A DNA stretch of 64,000 nt from Pseudarthrobacter naphthalenicus (GCF_029076445.1 NZ_JARESG010000013.1:62001-126000); one strand, 5' to 3'; positions 27,843 to 40,541 are shown, counted from the first letter of the stretch. Numbers and translations: made by a program. Notes: a model not told the origin generated them from the sequence alone.

Positions 27843-29069
27843 TTAGCGGTCCAGGACGCTCAGTCCCGGCAGTTCCTTGCCTTCAAGATATTCCAGGCTG
27901 GCGCCGCCGCCAGTGGAAATGTGGCCGAACTGGTCATCAGCAAAGCCCAGGGTCCGGACGGCCGCTGCGGAGTCGCCGCCGCCAACAACCGTGAACGCGT
28001 CCGTCTCGGTCAGCGCCTGGGCGATGGCCCGGGTACCGGCAGCGAAAGCGGCGAACTCGAAGACACCCATGGGCCCGTTCCAGAAGACCGTCTTTGCGCT
28101 CTTGATCCGCGCGGCGAAGGCTGCTGCCGAGTCCGGGCCGATGTCCAGCCCGATGCCCTGTGCTCCGAAGCTGCTTCCCTCGATACCGTCTGCGGGGACC
28201 GTCTCATGCTCGGCGTCAGCGGCGAATTTGCTTGCCACCACAACATCCGTAGGCACAATGAACTCCGTGCCGGCATCGGCCGCCCGCTTGAGGTAGTCCT
28301 TGACCACTGGGATCTGGTCCTCCTCGAGGAGACTGCCGGCCACAGCGTGGCCCTCCGCTGCGAGGAACGTGAACAGCATGCCGCCGCCCACCAGAATGGT
28401 GTCTGCCTTGCCGATGAGGTTGTCGATGACGGCCAGCTTGTCGGACACCTTGGAGCCGCCGAGTACCACGACGTAAGGCCGCTGCGTGTCAGCCGTCAGC
28501 TTCCGCAGGACCTCCACCTCGGTGTGTACGAGGTCGCCCTGGTAGGACGGCAAGCGGGTGGCGACATCGTAGACACTGGCGTGCTTGCGATGCACTGCGC
28601 CGAAGGCGTCGTCAACGTACGCGCCGTTGTCTCCGGTCAGGGCCACGAGCTCATCTGCGAAGGCGCCGCGTTCGGCGTCGTCCTTGCTGGTTTCGCGGGC
28701 GTCGAAGCGGACGTTCTCCAGGACAAGCACCTGGCCGTCAGTCAGGCCGGCGGCCAGCTCTTTGGCGGAACTGCCCACTGTGTCACCGGCGAGGGTGACA
28801 CTGAACGGCGCGAGCTCCGCCAGCCGCGCCACGGCAGGCTTGAGGGAGTATTTGTCGTCCGGAGCGCCCTTGGGGCGTCCGAGATGGGCTGTTACCAGCA
28901 CGCGGGCACCGGCGTCCGTGAGCTTCGTCAGCACTGGCAGTGAGGCCTTGATGCGGCCGTCGTCAGTCACTGTAGAGCCGTCGAGCGGCACATTCAGGTC
29001 ACTTCGAACCAGAATGTACCGCCCGCGGACACCTTCAGCGATCAGTTCGTTGAGGGTGTGGAATGTCAT
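27843..29069 (-). CDS. pgk: Phosphoglycerate kinase
   Basis: Makes ATP and 3-phosphoglycerate from 1,3-bisphosphoglycerate. It has 408 residues. Motifs: [18 protein letters not shown] near the N-terminus, [11 protein letters not shown], the hinge-side [14 protein letters not shown] and the nucleotide loop [19 protein letters not shown] 29069 is 10 bases after the gap stop. It is co-transcribed with gap and tpiA. Confidence 0.97.
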   Translation of the reverse strand: MTFHTLNELIAEGVRGRYILVRSDLNVPLDGSTVTDDGRIKASLPVLTKLTDAGARVLVTAHLGRPKGAPDDKYSLKPAVARLAELAPFSVTLAGDTVGSSAKELAAGLTDGQVLVLENVRFDARETSKDDAERGAFADELVALTGDNGAYVDDAFGAVHRKHASVYDVATRLPSYQGDLVHTEVEVLRKLTADTQRPYVVVLGGSKVSDKLAVIDNLIGKADTILVGGGMLFTFLAAEGHAVAGSLLEEDQIPVVKDYLKRAADAGTEFIVPTDVVVASKFAADAEHETVPADGIEGSSFGAQGIGLDIGPDSAAAFAARIKSAKTVFWNGPMGVFEFAAFAAGTRAIAQALTETDAFTVVGGGDSAAAVRTLGFADDQFGHISTGGGASLEYLEGKELPGLSVLDR

Positions 29070-29079
29070 GTGTCTAACC

Positions 29080-30183
<1,104 letters not shown>

Positions 30184-30191
30184 TTAACAGA

Positions 30192-30236
30192 ACGGAGGGC
30201 GACCAGCCACGTTGCTGAAGGCTGACCGCCTTCCGT
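30192..30236. repeat. Imperfect inverted repeat upstream of gap
   Basis: ACGGAGGGCGACCAGCC (30192-30208) pairs with GGCTGACCGCCTTCCGT (30220-30236) with three mismatched or wobble positions and an 11-base loop. It lies about 100 bases upstream of gap and could be a second sodA terminator or a control element. Confidence 0.5.
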
Positions 30237-30257
30237 GATCCATCTTACGTTTAAGTG

Positions 30258-30287
30258 GGTCCGCCCCCGCAAGTGCGGGGGCGGACC
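30258..30287 (-). terminator. Terminator hairpin after sodA
   Basis: GGTCCGCCCCCGC and GCGGGGGCGGACC (13 bp, perfect) flank an AAGT loop, 67 bases past the sodA stop on the minus strand. It is very GC-rich with no clear U run, as is common in actinobacteria. Confidence 0.8.
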
Positions 30288-30353
30288 TTCCACAATCCAG
30301 CCAAAATCACGCCGAAATGTGAAGTTTGTTACAGGCGCATGTGCGCGGCGTCA

Positions 30354-30980
30354 CTACGGCAGGGTGATGAGGCCCGTGGCGTTGGTGCGTGCGGCCTCGA
30401 AGCGCTTGGCGACGTCGGCCCAGTTAACGATGTTCCAGAAAGCCTTGACGTAGTCGGCCTTGACGTTGACGTAGTCCAGGTAGAAGGCGTGCTCCCACAT
30501 GTCCAGCATCAGCAGCGGCGTGGTGCCGAGCGCCACGTTGCCCTGCTGGTCATAGAGCTGTTCGATGACCAGGTTGCCGCCGATGGGCTCGTAGGCCAGG
30601 AAGCCCCATCCGGATCCCTGCAGGCCAAGGGCTGCTGCGGAGAACTGGGCGCGGAAGGCGTCAAAGGAGCCGAAGGCGTCGTCGATGGCAGCGGCCAGCT
30701 CGCCCTCAGGCTTGTCGCCGCCGTCCGGGGAGAGGTTCTTCCAGAACACCGAGTGGTTCACGTGGCCACCGGTGTGGAACGCCAGATCCTTGGAAAGGCG
30801 GTTGATGTTGGCGAAGTCGCCCTTGTCGCGTGCTTCGGCCAGCTGCTTCAGCGCATTGTTGGCGCCCGCAACGTAGGTTGCATGGTGCTTGCTGTGGTGA
30901 AGCTCCATGATGCGCGCCGAAATGTGCGGCTCCAGGGCAGCGTAGTCGTAGTCAAGTTCGGGCAGTACGTACTCGGTCAC
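30354..30980 (-). CDS. sodA: Superoxide dismutase, Mn/Fe type (probably Mn)
   Basis: Converts superoxide to peroxide and oxygen. It has 208 residues from GTG 30980, with a strong GGAGG 5 bases upstream; the upstream TTG lies within the ribosome site and is rejected. Metal ligands appear in [25 protein letters not shown] and [14 protein letters not shown]. The Gly of HTGG and the Gln of YDQQGN agree with the Mn form rather than the Fe form. No secretion signal. It is monocistronic between whiA and gap. Confidence 0.95.
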   Translation of the reverse strand: MTEYVLPELDYDYAALEPHISARIMELHHSKHHATYVAGANNALKQLAEARDKGDFANINRLSKDLAFHTGGHVNHSVFWKNLSPDGGDKPEGELAAAIDDAFGSFDAFRAQFSAAALGLQGSGWGFLAYEPIGGNLVIEQLYDQQGNVALGTTPLLMLDMWEHAFYLDYVNVKADYVKAFWNIVNWADVAKRFEAARTNATGLITLP

Positions 30981-31038
30981 AAAATCCTCCAATATCGTGG
31001 ACGGGTTCGTCCGGTTTTCTAACTCTCGGATTGTGCAT

Positions 31039-31057
31039 CCGGATGACGGGCATCCGG
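31039..31057 (-). terminator. Short hairpin between whiA and sodA
   Basis: CCGGATG and CATCCGG pair around a five-base loop, 36 bases past the whiA stop. It may be a weak terminator for whiA or part of the sodA leader. TAGAAT at 31079-31084 on the minus strand could be a -10 for sodA, but no good -35 is visible. Confidence 0.4.
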
Positions 31058-31092
31058 AAGATTATGGTGAACGCTCTGATTCTAGGGTGCTG

Positions 31093-32073
31093 TTACTCGT
31101 CCAGCATTTCAGGCGTCACATTGGCATCCGTGCCGGGGATGCCGAGGTCGATGGCGCGTTTGTCCGCCATCGCAAGCAGCCGGCGGATCCGGCCTGCGAT
31201 GGCGTCCTTGGTCATCACCGGATCAGCCAGCCGCCCCAGCTCATCCAGGCTGGCCTGTTTGTGGGCCACGCGGAGTTCGCCGGCGTATTTGAGGTGGTCC
31301 GGGACGTCGTCGCCGAGGATCTCCAGGGCCCGGTCCACCCGGGCGCCGGCAGCCACCGCCGCCTGGGCGGAGCGGCGCAGGTTCGCGTCATCGAAGTTGG
31401 CGAGCCGGTTGGCGGTGGCGCGGACCTCCTTGCGCATCCGGCGCTCCTCCCAGACCATGAGGGCGTCGTGGGCACCCATCCGGGTCAGCAGGGCGGCGAT
31501 GGTGTCGCCGTCGCGGATGACGACGCGGTCCACGCCGCGGACTTCGCGCGCCTTGGCCTGGATCCCGAGGCGGCGGGCGGCGCCGACCAGGGCCAGCGCT
31601 GACTCGGGGCCGGGGCAGGTGACTTCCATGGACGACGAACGGCCGGGCTCGGTGAGGGACCCGTGGGCCAGGAAGGCGCCGCGCCACACGGCTTCGGCAT
31701 CCGCGGCGGAACCGTTGACCACCGCTGATGGCAGGCCGCGCACCGGACGCCCGCGGCCGTCCAGGAGCCCGGTCTGCCGCGCCAGCGACTCACCGTCCCG
31801 GACGACCCGCACCACGTAGCGGCTGCCGCGGCGCAGGCCGCCGGCGGACACCACAATTATTTCGCTCTGGTGGCCGTATACCTCCGCGATTGCTGCGCGC
31901 AGGCGGCGGGCGGTGGATGCGAGGTCAACTTCCGCCTCGATCACGATGCGTCCGGAGATGATGTGCAGACCGCCGGCGAACCGGAGCATCGCCGAAACCT
32001 CAGCCTTACGCACGGATGACTTTTTGATGTCCAGCCGGGACAGTTCTTCCTTGACCGATGATGTCAGTGCCAT
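31093..32073 (-). CDS. whiA: WhiA, sporulation/cell-division transcription regulator
   Basis: A 326-residue DNA-binding protein with a LAGLIDADG homing-endonuclease-like N-terminal domain without nuclease activity and a C-terminal helix-turn-helix. Typical stretches: [64 protein letters not shown] and the C-terminal helix [16 protein letters not shown]. In non-sporulating actinobacteria it controls division genes. It is last in rapZ-yvcK-whiA, 9 bases after yvcK. Confidence 0.96.
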   Translation of the reverse strand: MALTSSVKEELSRLDIKKSSVRKAEVSAMLRFAGGLHIISGRIVIEAEVDLASTARRLRAAIAEVYGHQSEIIVVSAGGLRRGSRYVVRVVRDGESLARQTGLLDGRGRPVRGLPSAVVNGSAADAEAVWRGAFLAHGSLTEPGRSSSMEVTCPGPESALALVGAARRLGIQAKAREVRGVDRVVIRDGDTIAALLTRMGAHDALMVWEERRMRKEVRATANRLANFDDANLRRSAQAAVAAGARVDRALEILGDDVPDHLKYAGELRVAHKQASLDELGRLADPVMTKDAIAGRIRRLLAMADKRAIDLGIPGTDANVTPEMLDE

Positions 32074-32082
32074 GGCACCTTC

Positions 32083-33102
32083 CTAACTGTTCCCAAAAAT
32101 GTCGTGGTACGCCGCTGCCAGACGCAGGGGGTCATGGACGGGTCGGCGGCCCGACGCCCCCACTTTACCCAAGACAACCTCGGCGCCGATCATCGCGGCA
32201 GCTTTCTCGAACTCCTCCCGGTCCGGCACGGAGGCGGGATCGGCCAGAACGACGTCGATGCTGAAGTCCGGAGCGTACCGGCGCAGGGCGTGGAGGTGGT
32301 CGGCTGCCGTCATGCCGGAAGTCTCTTTGGTGTCCGTGGCCAGGTTCATGGTCAGGCAGCGTTTGGCGGCCGTCGCGCTGAGGGCGTCGCGCATCTCGGG
32401 GAGCAGCAGATGCGGGAGCACGGAGGTGTACCAGGAGCCTGGCCCGAGGATGACCCAGTCCGCCAGTTCGATCGCCGTCAGAGCCTCCGTGCAGGCACGG
32501 GCATCTTCGGGCAGGAGCCTGACGTGCTCGAGTGAACCGGCCACGGCGCAGCGCGCCTGGCCGCGGACCGTCCGGAGGACCGATTCGCCGTCGGGCGCGG
32601 TGACACGGATGTCGCCCTCGATGGTGAGCGGCACGGTGGACATGGGCAGGACCTGGCCCCGCGCCCCCAGCAGCGCACCGGCCCACTTCAGGCCCGCCAC
32701 GGCGTCGCCGAGCAATTCCCAGAGCGTCACAATGAGAAGGTTTCCGGTGGCATGGTCATCCAGGGACCCGCCGCTGCCCTTCCCGGGCCGGAAACGGTGC
32801 TGCATCACGTCACGCCAGGTCCGGCCCCAGTCGGTGTCGTCACACAGCGCGGAGAGCGCCATGCGCAGGTCGCCGGGCGGGAGGACGCCGTACTCTTCGC
32901 GCAGACGCCCGGAGGACCCGCCGTCGTCCGCCACTGTGACGATGGCGGTCAGCTCGGTGGTGAGCAGGCGCAAGGCTGACAGCGAAGCCGACAGGCCGTG
33001 ACCGCCGCCGAGCGCCACCACGTTGGGGCCCTTGTCCTGCTGGGCGCCTGCCGTCCCGCTGGTGAGCGGTATCAGCGGCAGCGGCCCGGTAAGCATCCCC
33101 AT
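32083..33102 (-). CDS. yvcK: YvcK/GlmR-like factor (CofD-like protein)
   Basis: A 339-residue protein of the YvcK family, which binds UDP-sugars and, in other Gram-positives, links carbon flow to cell-wall synthesis. The nucleotide-like site is VALGGGHGLSASLSALR with TVADDGGSSGRLREEYGVL and PPGDLRMALSAL. The LAHLLLPE-like stretch reads LPHLLLPEMRDAL. Its start shares one base with the rapZ stop. The order rapZ-yvcK-whiA is conserved across Gram-positives. Confidence 0.93.
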   Translation of the reverse strand: MGMLTGPLPLIPLTSGTAGAQQDKGPNVVALGGGHGLSASLSALRLLTTELTAIVTVADDGGSSGRLREEYGVLPPGDLRMALSALCDDTDWGRTWRDVMQHRFRPGKGSGGSLDDHATGNLLIVTLWELLGDAVAGLKWAGALLGARGQVLPMSTVPLTIEGDIRVTAPDGESVLRTVRGQARCAVAGSLEHVRLLPEDARACTEALTAIELADWVILGPGSWYTSVLPHLLLPEMRDALSATAAKRCLTMNLATDTKETSGMTAADHLHALRRYAPDFSIDVVLADPASVPDREEFEKAAAMIGAEVVLGKVGASGRRPVHDPLRLAAAYHDIFGNS

Positions 33103-34025
33103 TACTCGCGGCCCAGGTCCCGGTGTGTGGTGGTGACGGTGACACGGGGATACTGCGCAAGTTTCTTGGACAGCTCGACGGCGACCGCCACCGAGCGGTG
33201 TTTGCCGCCGGTGCAGCCCACGGCAATGGTGGCGTAGTGCTTGTTTTCGCGCCGGTACCCGTCCAGCACCGGCTCGAGTGCCAGCACGTAGCGGTCCACG
33301 AAATTCTTGACGCCCTCGGCTTCGAGCACGTAATCGCTGACGTCCTTGTCCAGCCCGGTGTGGGGGCGCAGCTGGGGTACCCAGTGCGGGTTGGGGATGA
33401 ACCGGACGTCGGCAACGTAGTTGGCATCAACCGGCAGCCCGTATTTGAAGCCGAAGCTCATGACGTTGAGCCGCAGCGCCACCGGCCCCGTCTCGCTGAA
33501 GAGTTCGGTAACGGCGGTGGCCAGGCCGTGGACGTTGTAGTCAGAGGTATCCAGAACGACGTCGGAGCTGTCGCGCAGTTCCTTCAGCACCTCACGCTCG
33601 GCTGCTATTCCGTCGAGGATGCGGCCGCCCTCCTGCAAGGGATGCGGCCTGCGGCCCTGCTCGAAGCGGCGGACCAGGACGTCGTCATTGGCGTCCAGGA
33701 ACAGCACCCGGAACGTGACCCCGCTGGCGGCGAGGGCACCCAGGGTGGCCCGCATGTCAGCGAAGAGGCCCTTGCTGCGCACATCCATCACCACGGCCAG
33801 GCGGGGAATGGACTGTGGCGCGTGGGAGACCAGTTCGGCGAGGGTGCCAAGCATTTGCGGCGGAAGGTTCTCCACGACGTACCAGCCATGGTCCTCCAGA
33901 GCGTCCGCGGCGGTGCTGCGGCCGGCCCCGGACATACCGGTGACCACCAGCAGCTCCGCTTCGACGGGTTTGATCGGCGTCATGCCGTCCTGCCCCGTCC
34001 CGGATTCCGCCGTCGAGTCTGTCAT
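33102..34025 (-). CDS. rapZ: RapZ-like nucleotide-binding protein (RNase adapter family)
   Basis: A 307-residue P-loop protein of the RapZ/YvcJ family. In E. coli it senses glucosamine 6-phosphate and guides decay of small RNAs; the actinobacterial role is not settled. The P-loop reads [14 protein letters not shown], with Arg where Lys is usual, a form I associate with actinobacterial members. The second site is [20 protein letters not shown] and the C-terminal part has [15 protein letters not shown], typical of the family. First gene of the rapZ-yvcK-whiA unit. Confidence 0.92.
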   Translation of the reverse strand: MTDSTAESGTGQDGMTPIKPVEAELLVVTGMSGAGRSTAADALEDHGWYVVENLPPQMLGTLAELVSHAPQSIPRLAVVMDVRSKGLFADMRATLGALAASGVTFRVLFLDANDDVLVRRFEQGRRPHPLQEGGRILDGIAAEREVLKELRDSSDVVLDTSDYNVHGLATAVTELFSETGPVALRLNVMSFGFKYGLPVDANYVADVRFIPNPHWVPQLRPHTGLDKDVSDYVLEAEGVKNFVDRYVLALEPVLDGYRRENKHYATIAVGCTGGKHRSVAVAVELSKKLAQYPRVTVTTTHRDLGRE

Positions 34026-34096
34026 TCGCCCTGCCCCGTTCCTGTCAAGATCCAGCAGGCAACCGCGTCGGCGGAAACCTGCGCTCCTTACCCTAC

Positions 34097-36103
34097 CTAG
34101 GTTTCAATGATTTCGCCGGTGGTCATGTTGATGGCCGGAACCGTCTCACCGGCCGCGTCCTCGCTGCTGAAGTGGCTCACGATGGCATTGGCCAGTGACG
34201 GGCCGATGCCTTTGGCCGCCGTCAGCTCCTCCGCTGTGGCCGCCTTCACGCCCTTAATGGAGCCAAAGTGGGCTACCAGGGCCTTGCGCTTGGACTCCCC
34301 CAGGCCCGGCACCCCGTCCAACGCGGACAGGGTCATCGCCTTGCCGCGCTTCTGCCGGTGGAAGGTGATGGCGAAGCGGTGCGCTTCGTCGCGGATCCGT
34401 TGGAGCAGGTACAGGCCCTGGGACGTTCTGGGCAGGATCACCGGGAAGTCACTGTCCGGAAGCCAGACCTCCTCCAGCCGCTTGGCCAGGCCCACCACGT
34501 ACACGTCGTCGATGCCCAGCTCCGCCAGCGCCCGGGCCGCGGCATTCACCTGGGGCTGGCCGCCGTCCACCACCACGAGGTTGGGAGGGTAGGCGAACTT
34601 GGCCCGGGGTGCCGCTGTGGTGGTGTCCAGGACGGCGGCGTCCCCTGCCGCATCCAGTGCCGCCTGGTGATCGGTGAGTGCCGCGGCCTCGACCTGCGCC
34701 GTTTTGTCCTCCACGTAATAGCGGAACCGCCGGGTCAGGACGTCGTGCATGGCGGCCGTGTCGTCGGACGCCGCCGCCCCGGTGACAGAGAATTTGCGGT
34801 AGTCGGACTTTTTGGGCAGGCCGTCCTCGACCACCACCATGGAGGCCACCACGTTGGTTCCCTGCACGTGGGAGACGTCATAGCACTCAATGCGCAGCAG
34901 CGGCACCGGCAGGTCCAGGGCCTCCTGCAGCTCCTGGAGTGCCTGGGAACGGACTGTCAGGTCACCCGCCCGCCGGGTCTTGTGCAGTTTCAGCGCATGC
35001 TCGGCATTCTCGCGCACGGTGGACATCAGCGCGGCCTTGTCCCCGCGCTGCGGCACCCTGATGTCCACCTTCGCGCCCCGGAGACCGCCCAGCCATTCGG
35101 TCAGTTCTTCCGCATTGCTGGGCGCCACGGGGACAAGGACTTCGCGCGGCAGCCGGCCGTGGCTGTCGCTGTCCTCGCCGTAAACCTGCTGGAGCAGGTG
35201 CTCCACCAGGTCGGGAGTGGTGGAGTCTTCCACTTTCTCCACCACCCAGCCCCGCTGGCCGCGGACCCTGCCGCCCCGGACGTGGAAGACCTGGACCGCG
35301 GCCTCGAGTTCGTCCTCGTGCAGGGCAAAAATATCGGCGTCGGTGTCTTCGGCGAGCACCACGGCGTTGCGTTCAAAGACTTTCCGCAAGGCCGAGATGT
35401 CATCCCGGAGCCGGGCCGCCCGCTCGTAGTCGAGCGTGGACACCGCCTCGGCCATCTGCTTTTCGAGCTTGGAGATGAACCGCTTGGCTTCCCCGCCCAT
35501 AAAGGCGCAGAAGTCCTCGGCCAGGACGCGGTGTTCCTCCGGCGTCACCCGTCCGACGCAGGGGGCCGAGCATTTGTCGATGTAGCCCAGGAGGCAGGGA
35601 CGGCCACTGGCCTGCGCCCGCTTGAACACCCCTGCGCTGCAGCTGCGGACCGGGAAGACCCGCAGGAGCGTGTCCATGGTTTCCCGGATGGCTCCGGCGG
35701 TATAGGGACCGAAGTACCGGGTACCCTTGCGCCGGTCCCCGCGCATGACCTGCACCCGGGGGAACTTCTCGCTCATGGTCAGGGCGAGGTAGGGGTACGT
35801 CTTGTCGTCGCGGAACACGACGTTGAAGCGGGGCTTGAATTCCTTGATCCAGGTGTATTCAAGCTGCAGGGATTCCAGTTCGCTGCCCACCACGGTCCAC
35901 TCCACACTGCTGGCCGCGTGGACCATGGCATGGGTTTTGGGCAGCAGTCCTGCCGGGTTCGCGAAATAGGAGTTCAGGCGGGAACGAAGGTTCTTGGCCT
36001 TGCCGACGTAAATAACCCGGCCATGCGGATCGCGGAACCGGTATACCCCGGGGTTGGTGGGAATTTCACCCGTCTGGGGCCTGTACGTTGCTGGATCTGC
36101 CAC
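34097..36103 (-). CDS. uvrC: UvrC, excinuclease subunit C
   Basis: Makes both cuts in nucleotide excision repair. It has 668 residues. The GIY-YIG domain is at the N-terminus ([19 protein letters not shown]), followed by a UVR domain that binds UvrB ([19 protein letters not shown]), the RNase H-like nuclease ([31 protein letters not shown]) and a C-terminal helix-hairpin-helix ([19 protein letters not shown]). GTG start. uvrA and uvrB lie elsewhere in the same window. Confidence 0.97.
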   Translation of the reverse strand: MADPATYRPQTGEIPTNPGVYRFRDPHGRVIYVGKAKNLRSRLNSYFANPAGLLPKTHAMVHAASSVEWTVVGSELESLQLEYTWIKEFKPRFNVVFRDDKTYPYLALTMSEKFPRVQVMRGDRRKGTRYFGPYTAGAIRETMDTLLRVFPVRSCSAGVFKRAQASGRPCLLGYIDKCSAPCVGRVTPEEHRVLAEDFCAFMGGEAKRFISKLEKQMAEAVSTLDYERAARLRDDISALRKVFERNAVVLAEDTDADIFALHEDELEAAVQVFHVRGGRVRGQRGWVVEKVEDSTTPDLVEHLLQQVYGEDSDSHGRLPREVLVPVAPSNAEELTEWLGGLRGAKVDIRVPQRGDKAALMSTVRENAEHALKLHKTRRAGDLTVRSQALQELQEALDLPVPLLRIECYDVSHVQGTNVVASMVVVEDGLPKKSDYRKFSVTGAAASDDTAAMHDVLTRRFRYYVEDKTAQVEAAALTDHQAALDAAGDAAVLDTTTAAPRAKFAYPPNLVVVDGGQPQVNAAARALAELGIDDVYVVGLAKRLEEVWLPDSDFPVILPRTSQGLYLLQRIRDEAHRFAITFHRQKRGKAMTLSALDGVPGLGESKRKALVAHFGSIKGVKAATAEELTAAKGIGPSLANAIVSHFSSEDAAGETVPAINMTTGEIIET

Positions 36104-36122
36104 TACTTAAGTCTACTGATCC

Positions 36123-36791
36123 TTAGTCCGTCGCCTTGCTCTGGTTGTAGCTGCTGGAACGCTCCTGGCCGCTGAGTTCGGCAATGGCGTCCATGATCCG
36201 GTCCGTCACCTGCCGGCGTGCGGGCAGGGAGTGGTCCGGGCCGGTCTTCTCGAAGTACAGCGGTTCACCGACTTTCATGGTGAAGTGATGCGGCTTAAAC
36301 CCCTTCTCGCCTGCCGGCTGCAGGTTTTCGGTGCCGATCAGCCCAACGGGGATCACGGGAGCCCCCGTTGCCAGCGCAAGCCAGCCCACACCCGTCCGCC
36401 CGCGGTAGAGGATGCCGTCCCGTGAGCGGGTGCCTTCAGGGTAAATGCCGATTCCCTTGCCCGCCTCGAGGATGTCCAGGAGGGTTTTGAGCGCCTGCAC
36501 ACTTGCGGCCTGTTCGCCGCGTTCCACGGGAATGGAGCCGACGGACTCGAAGAACGATTTCATGACCTTTCCCTTCACGCCACCGGTCGTGAAGTACTCG
36601 GCCTTGGCGAAGAAGGCCACCGGCCGGGGCATCAGTGCCTGGACAATGACACTGTCAAAGAACGAAAGATGGTTGGGGGCCACAATGAACGGCCCCTCCT
36701 TGGGAACGTTCTCCAGGCCGACGACGGTGGGCCGGCAGGTGCCCGCGACAAGACCGCGGAATGTCCAGCGGACTGCCTCAAACAACGCCAT
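36123..36791 (-). CDS. 1-acyl-sn-glycerol-3-phosphate acyltransferase family protein
   Basis: A 222-residue PlsC-type enzyme of phospholipid synthesis, acting at the membrane. The catalytic HX4D motif is in APNHLSFFDSVI and the substrate motif in YPEGTRSRDGILYRGRTG. ATG 36791 gives the best N-terminus (MALFEAVRWTFRGLV). It overlaps the 3' end of the HAD gene by 14 bases, so the two are probably co-transcribed. Acyl preference cannot be told. Confidence 0.9.
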   Translation of the reverse strand: MALFEAVRWTFRGLVAGTCRPTVVGLENVPKEGPFIVAPNHLSFFDSVIVQALMPRPVAFFAKAEYFTTGGVKGKVMKSFFESVGSIPVERGEQAASVQALKTLLDILEAGKGIGIYPEGTRSRDGILYRGRTGVGWLALATGAPVIPVGLIGTENLQPAGEKGFKPHHFTMKVGEPLYFEKTGPDHSLPARRQVTDRIMDAIAELSGQERSSSYNQSKATD

Positions 36792-37491
36792 CGTTGCGCA
36801 CCTCACTCATCGCGGCAGTGTGGATGGACTCAAGCCGTTCGATGGCCGCGACCATGCCATCCGTATCTTCCACCACGGTGACGGCACCGGCAACCTCCAG
36901 TTCGCCGTCGGGCGCAAAGCCCCAACGCACACCGATGCAGTCCAGGCCGTTCGCGATGGCACCGGCAACATCCTGGGCGCGGTCCCCCACCATCACGGCG
37001 TGGTGTGTGGACAGGTCAGCCAGGGCAGCGGCGATGATGTCCGCTTTGCCGACCGGGCCCTCGGTGGAGGTTTCGTCATCCGAGGATCCCCTGATCGTTT
37101 GGAACAGGCCGGCGATGCCGTGGTGCTGCAGCACAATATGTGCCAGCCCTTCGGGTTTCTGCGTTGCGACGGCCACCGGCCTGCCCGCAGCGGCGAACGC
37201 CTCCAGCACAGCCTTGATCCCCGGGTAGAGGCGGCTCTGCGAAATGCCCGTTGCCAGGTAGTGCTGCCGGTACAGCCGGATGACGCTGTCCAGCTTGTCC
37301 GCCGGAACCATGGCGACGGTGAGCAGCGAATCGCTGAGCTTGGGACCGATCATCGCGGCCAGCAGGTCGGGAGCGGGAACCGGGAGCCCGGAAGCCGCCA
37401 GGGCCGCCGCGATGCCGCCGGTTATTCCACCTGCCGGATCGACAAGAGTGCCGTCCAGGTCAAAGATCACGGGCACTGTTGTTTGAGTCAC
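36778..37491 (-). CDS. HAD-superfamily hydrolase, phosphoglycolate phosphatase type
   Basis: A 237-residue phosphatase with the aspartate motif FDLDGTLVDPAGG at the N-terminus, a helical cap, motif II in VAVATQKPEG and motif III/IV in MVGDRAQDVAGAIANGLDCIGV. It is closest to Gph/PGP-like enzymes, which remove phosphate from small metabolites such as phosphoglycolate. GTG start with no clear ribosome site. It lies between uvrA and the acyltransferase gene; there is no evidence of a functional link with uvrA. Confidence 0.88.
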   Translation of the reverse strand: MTQTTVPVIFDLDGTLVDPAGGITGGIAAALAASGLPVPAPDLLAAMIGPKLSDSLLTVAMVPADKLDSVIRLYRQHYLATGISQSRLYPGIKAVLEAFAAAGRPVAVATQKPEGLAHIVLQHHGIAGLFQTIRGSSDDETSTEGPVGKADIIAAALADLSTHHAVMVGDRAQDVAGAIANGLDCIGVRWGFAPDGELEVAGAVTVVEDTDGMVAAIERLESIHTAAMSEVRNDGVV

Positions 37492-37568
37492 CGGCTTAGT
37501 TTCTCACGACACCGTGCATGGCAGAAACTCGCATGCCCGACACGGCATACATCCGGGCGGACGTGGCG

Positions 37569-40496
37569 TTATGCCAAAATCTCCGCGAGGAACGCCGCCG
37601 TGTGGCTGGCGGTGGACTTGGCCACCTGTTCCGGGGTGCCCGTGGCCACCACCTGGCCGCCTCCCGAGCCGCCGTCCGGGCCCAGATCCACAATCCAGTC
37701 CGCGCTCTTGATCACGTCCAGGTTGTGTTCGATGGTGATCACCGTGTTTCCCTTGTCCACGAGGCCCTGCAGCACCATCAGAAGTTTCCTGATGTCCTCA
37801 AAGTGGAGACCCGTGGTGGGTTCATCGAGGACGTAGATGCTGCGGCCGTTGGAGCGTTTCTGCAGTTCCGCGGCCAGCTTGACCCGCTGGGCTTCGCCGC
37901 CGGAAAGCGTGGTGGCCGGCTGTCCCAGCCGGACGTAGCCCAGGCCGACATCCACCAGGGTATTAAGGTGCCGGGCGATGGGCGAGAAGGCAGCAAAGAA
38001 CTCCGCGCCTTCCTCGATGGGCATGTTCAGGACGTCAGCGATGGTTTTGCCCTTGTAGTGGACCTCCAACGTTTCCCGGTTATACCGCGCGCCATGGCAC
38101 ACTTCGCACGGCACGTAAACGTCCGGGAGGAAGTTCATTTCAATCTTGAGGGTGCCATCGCCCGAACAGGCTTCGCAACGGCCGCCCTTGACGTTGAATG
38201 AGAACCGGCCCGGGAGGTAGCCGCGGACCTTGGCCTCGGTGGTTTCCGCGAACAGCTTCCGGATATTGTCAAAAACGCCGGTGTACGTTGCCGGGTTGGA
38301 CCGGGGCGTGCGGCCAATGGGGCTCTGGTCCACGTGGACAACCTTGTCCAGGTGCTCCAGGCCCTGGATGCTCTTGTGGCGCCCGGCAACCTGCTTGGCA
38401 CCGTTGAGCTTGTTGGCCAGCACTTTGTACAGGATCTCGTTGACCAGGGTGGACTTACCGGAGCCACTGACCCCGGTCACCGCCGTAAAGAGCCCCAGCG
38501 GGAACGCCGCGTCAACATTGACCAGATTGTTTTCCCGCGCACCGATGACCTTCAGCTCACGCTTCTTGTCGTATTTGCGTCTTTTCTTGGGAACGTCAAT
38601 CTTCCGGCGGCCGGAGAGGTAATCCCCGGTTAGTGAGTTGGTGTTCTCGAGCAGGTCCTCATACGATCCCGAATGCACCACCTGTCCACCGTGCTCGCCG
38701 GCACCCGGGCCGATGTCCACAATCCAGTCGGCCACGTGGATGGTGTCTTCGTCGTGTTCGACCACGATCAGGGTGTTTCCCATGTCCCGCAGCCGGGTCA
38801 GGGTTTCGATGAGCCGGCGGTTGTCCCGCTGGTGGAGGCCGATGGAGGGTTCGTCAAGGACGTACAGCACCCCCACCAGGCCGGAGCCGATCTGCGTTGC
38901 GAGCCGGATGCGCTGGGCCTCACCGCCGGACAGCGTAGCCGAAGGCCGCTCGAGATTAAGGTACTCGAGGCCGACGTCGAGCAGGAAGGTCAGCCGGGCC
39001 TGGATTTCCTTCAGCACCTGATGGGCGATCTGGGCCTCCCGGCCGGTGAGGACCAGGTTGTTCAGGAAATCCGCGCAGGCCCGCATGGGCATCGCTGCGA
39101 CGTCGGCAATGGACTTGCCATTGATCAGCACGGAGAGGGAGGCCGGGTTCAGCCGGGCGCCGTTGCAGGCCGGGCAGGGAATCTGCCGCATGTACTCTTC
39201 GTAGCGGTCCCGCGCCCATTCGGAGTCCGTCTCGCCGTGCTTCCGGTGCACATACTGGATGGCCCCTTCAAATCCGGTACTGTACTTCCGTTCGCGTCCG
39301 AAACGGTTCTTGTACTGGACCACAACCTTGTGGTCCTTGCCGTGCAGGACGGTTTGACGGACGTCCTTACCCAGCTTCTCCCACGGCGTGTTCATGGAGA
39401 AGCCCAGTTCTTTGGCGAGCCCCTCAAGCAGCCGGTTCCAGTATTCAGTGGTGGCCGTACCCAGCGACCAGGGGGCGATGGCGCCTTCAGCCAGCGACAG
39501 CTCCGGGTTCGGAACGATCAGTTCCTCATCCACCTCGAGCCGGGTGCCGATTCCACTGCAGGCCGCGCAGGCACCGAACGGATTGTTGAAGGAGAACGAG
39601 CGGGGCTCAATCTCATCGATGGCGAGGGGGTGTTCGTTGGGGCAGGCGAGGTTTTCCGAAAACGCGCGCAGCCGGCCGGGAGCGTCCGCCTCCACGTCGA
39701 CGAATTCGGCCAGTACCCGGCCCTCGGCCAGTCCCAGTGCGGTCTCCACCGAATCGGTGAGGCGCTGGCTGATGCCTTCCTTGACCACCAGCCGGTCAAC
39801 GACCACTTCGATGGTGTGCTTGAATTGCTTCCCGAGTTTGGGCGGCTCACTGAGCTGAATGAGCTCACCGTCCACCCGTGCCCGGGAGTAGCCCTTCGCG
39901 GTCAGTTCCTTGAAGAGGTCGACGAATTCGCCTTTGCGTCCCCGGACTACCGGAGCCAGGACCTGGAAGCGCGTGCCGTCGTCGAGTTCGAGCAGCTGGT
40001 CAACGATCTGCTGGGGGGTCTGCCTGGCCACCACCTCGCCGCAGACGGGACAGTGCGGCCGTCCCACGCGCGCCCACAGCAGGCGCATGTAGTCGTATAT
40101 TTCGGTGATGGTGCCCACAGTTGACCGCGGGTTCTTGCTGGTGGACTTCTGGTCGATGGACACGGCCGGCGAGAGCCCCTCGATGAAGTCGACGTCCGGC
40201 TTGTCCACCTGCCCCAGGAACTGGCGTGCGTAGGCCGACAGCGACTCAACGTAGCGCCGCTGGCCCTCGGCAAAGATGGTGTCGAATGCCAGGGAGGACT
40301 TTCCGGAGCCGGAGAGCCCCGTGAAAACAATCATGGCGTCGCGGGGCAGGTCCAGGTCAACGTTCCGCAGGTTGTGTTCCCGCGCCCCCTTGACGACAAG
40401 GCGGGACAGGTCCGGCCGGGCAGGCGTGGCTCCGCCCGGGGCAATGGAGACGGGAACGGATTCAACTGCTGTTTCTTCAGCTACGGCTTTAGGCAC
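37569..40496 (-). CDS. uvrA: UvrA, excinuclease subunit A
   Basis: Damage-recognition ATPase of nucleotide excision repair. It has 975 residues. Site 1: GLSGSGKSS at residues 60-68; site 2: GVSGSGKST. Both signature regions are present ([13 protein letters not shown] and [13 protein letters not shown]) as are the [11 protein letters not shown] and [12 protein letters not shown]alker B stretches. Zinc-finger cysteines are in CPVCGEV, CAACSG, CPACNG and [14 protein letters not shown]. The first 30 residues form a non-conserved extension. GTG start. Confidence 0.97.
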   Translation of the reverse strand: MPKAVAEETAVESVPVSIAPGGATPARPDLSRLVVKGAREHNLRNVDLDLPRDAMIVFTGLSGSGKSSLAFDTIFAEGQRRYVESLSAYARQFLGQVDKPDVDFIEGLSPAVSIDQKSTSKNPRSTVGTITEIYDYMRLLWARVGRPHCPVCGEVVARQTPQQIVDQLLELDDGTRFQVLAPVVRGRKGEFVDLFKELTAKGYSRARVDGELIQLSEPPKLGKQFKHTIEVVVDRLVVKEGISQRLTDSVETALGLAEGRVLAEFVDVEADAPGRLRAFSENLACPNEHPLAIDEIEPRSFSFNNPFGACAACSGIGTRLEVDEELIVPNPELSLAEGAIAPWSLGTATTEYWNRLLEGLAKELGFSMNTPWEKLGKDVRQTVLHGKDHKVVVQYKNRFGRERKYSTGFEGAIQYVHRKHGETDSEWARDRYEEYMRQIPCPACNGARLNPASLSVLINGKSIADVAAMPMRACADFLNNLVLTGREAQIAHQVLKEIQARLTFLLDVGLEYLNLERPSATLSGGEAQRIRLATQIGSGLVGVLYVLDEPSIGLHQRDNRRLIETLTRLRDMGNTLIVVEHDEDTIHVADWIVDIGPGAGEHGGQVVHSGSYEDLLENTNSLTGDYLSGRRKIDVPKKRRKYDKKRELKVIGARENNLVNVDAAFPLGLFTAVTGVSGSGKSTLVNEILYKVLANKLNGAKQVAGRHKSIQGLEHLDKVVHVDQSPIGRTPRSNPATYTGVFDNIRKLFAETTEAKVRGYLPGRFSFNVKGGRCEACSGDGTLKIEMNFLPDVYVPCEVCHGARYNRETLEVHYKGKTIADVLNMPIEEGAEFFAAFSPIARHLNTLVDVGLGYVRLGQPATTLSGGEAQRVKLAAELQKRSNGRSIYVLDEPTTGLHFEDIRKLLMVLQGLVDKGNTVITIEHNLDVIKSADWIVDLGPDGGSGGGQVVATGTPEQVAKSTASHTAAFLAEILA

Positions 40497-40541
40497 CCAC
40501 TAATGCTAATCGAAAACTTCTTCGAATATCCACGCGGCGGG

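Noticed and set aside
34268..36175. 635-codon open frame on the plus strand opposite uvrC
   Set aside because: It is a shadow of the high-GC uvrC gene; its translation has no family motif and is rich in His, Arg and Gly as such shadows are.
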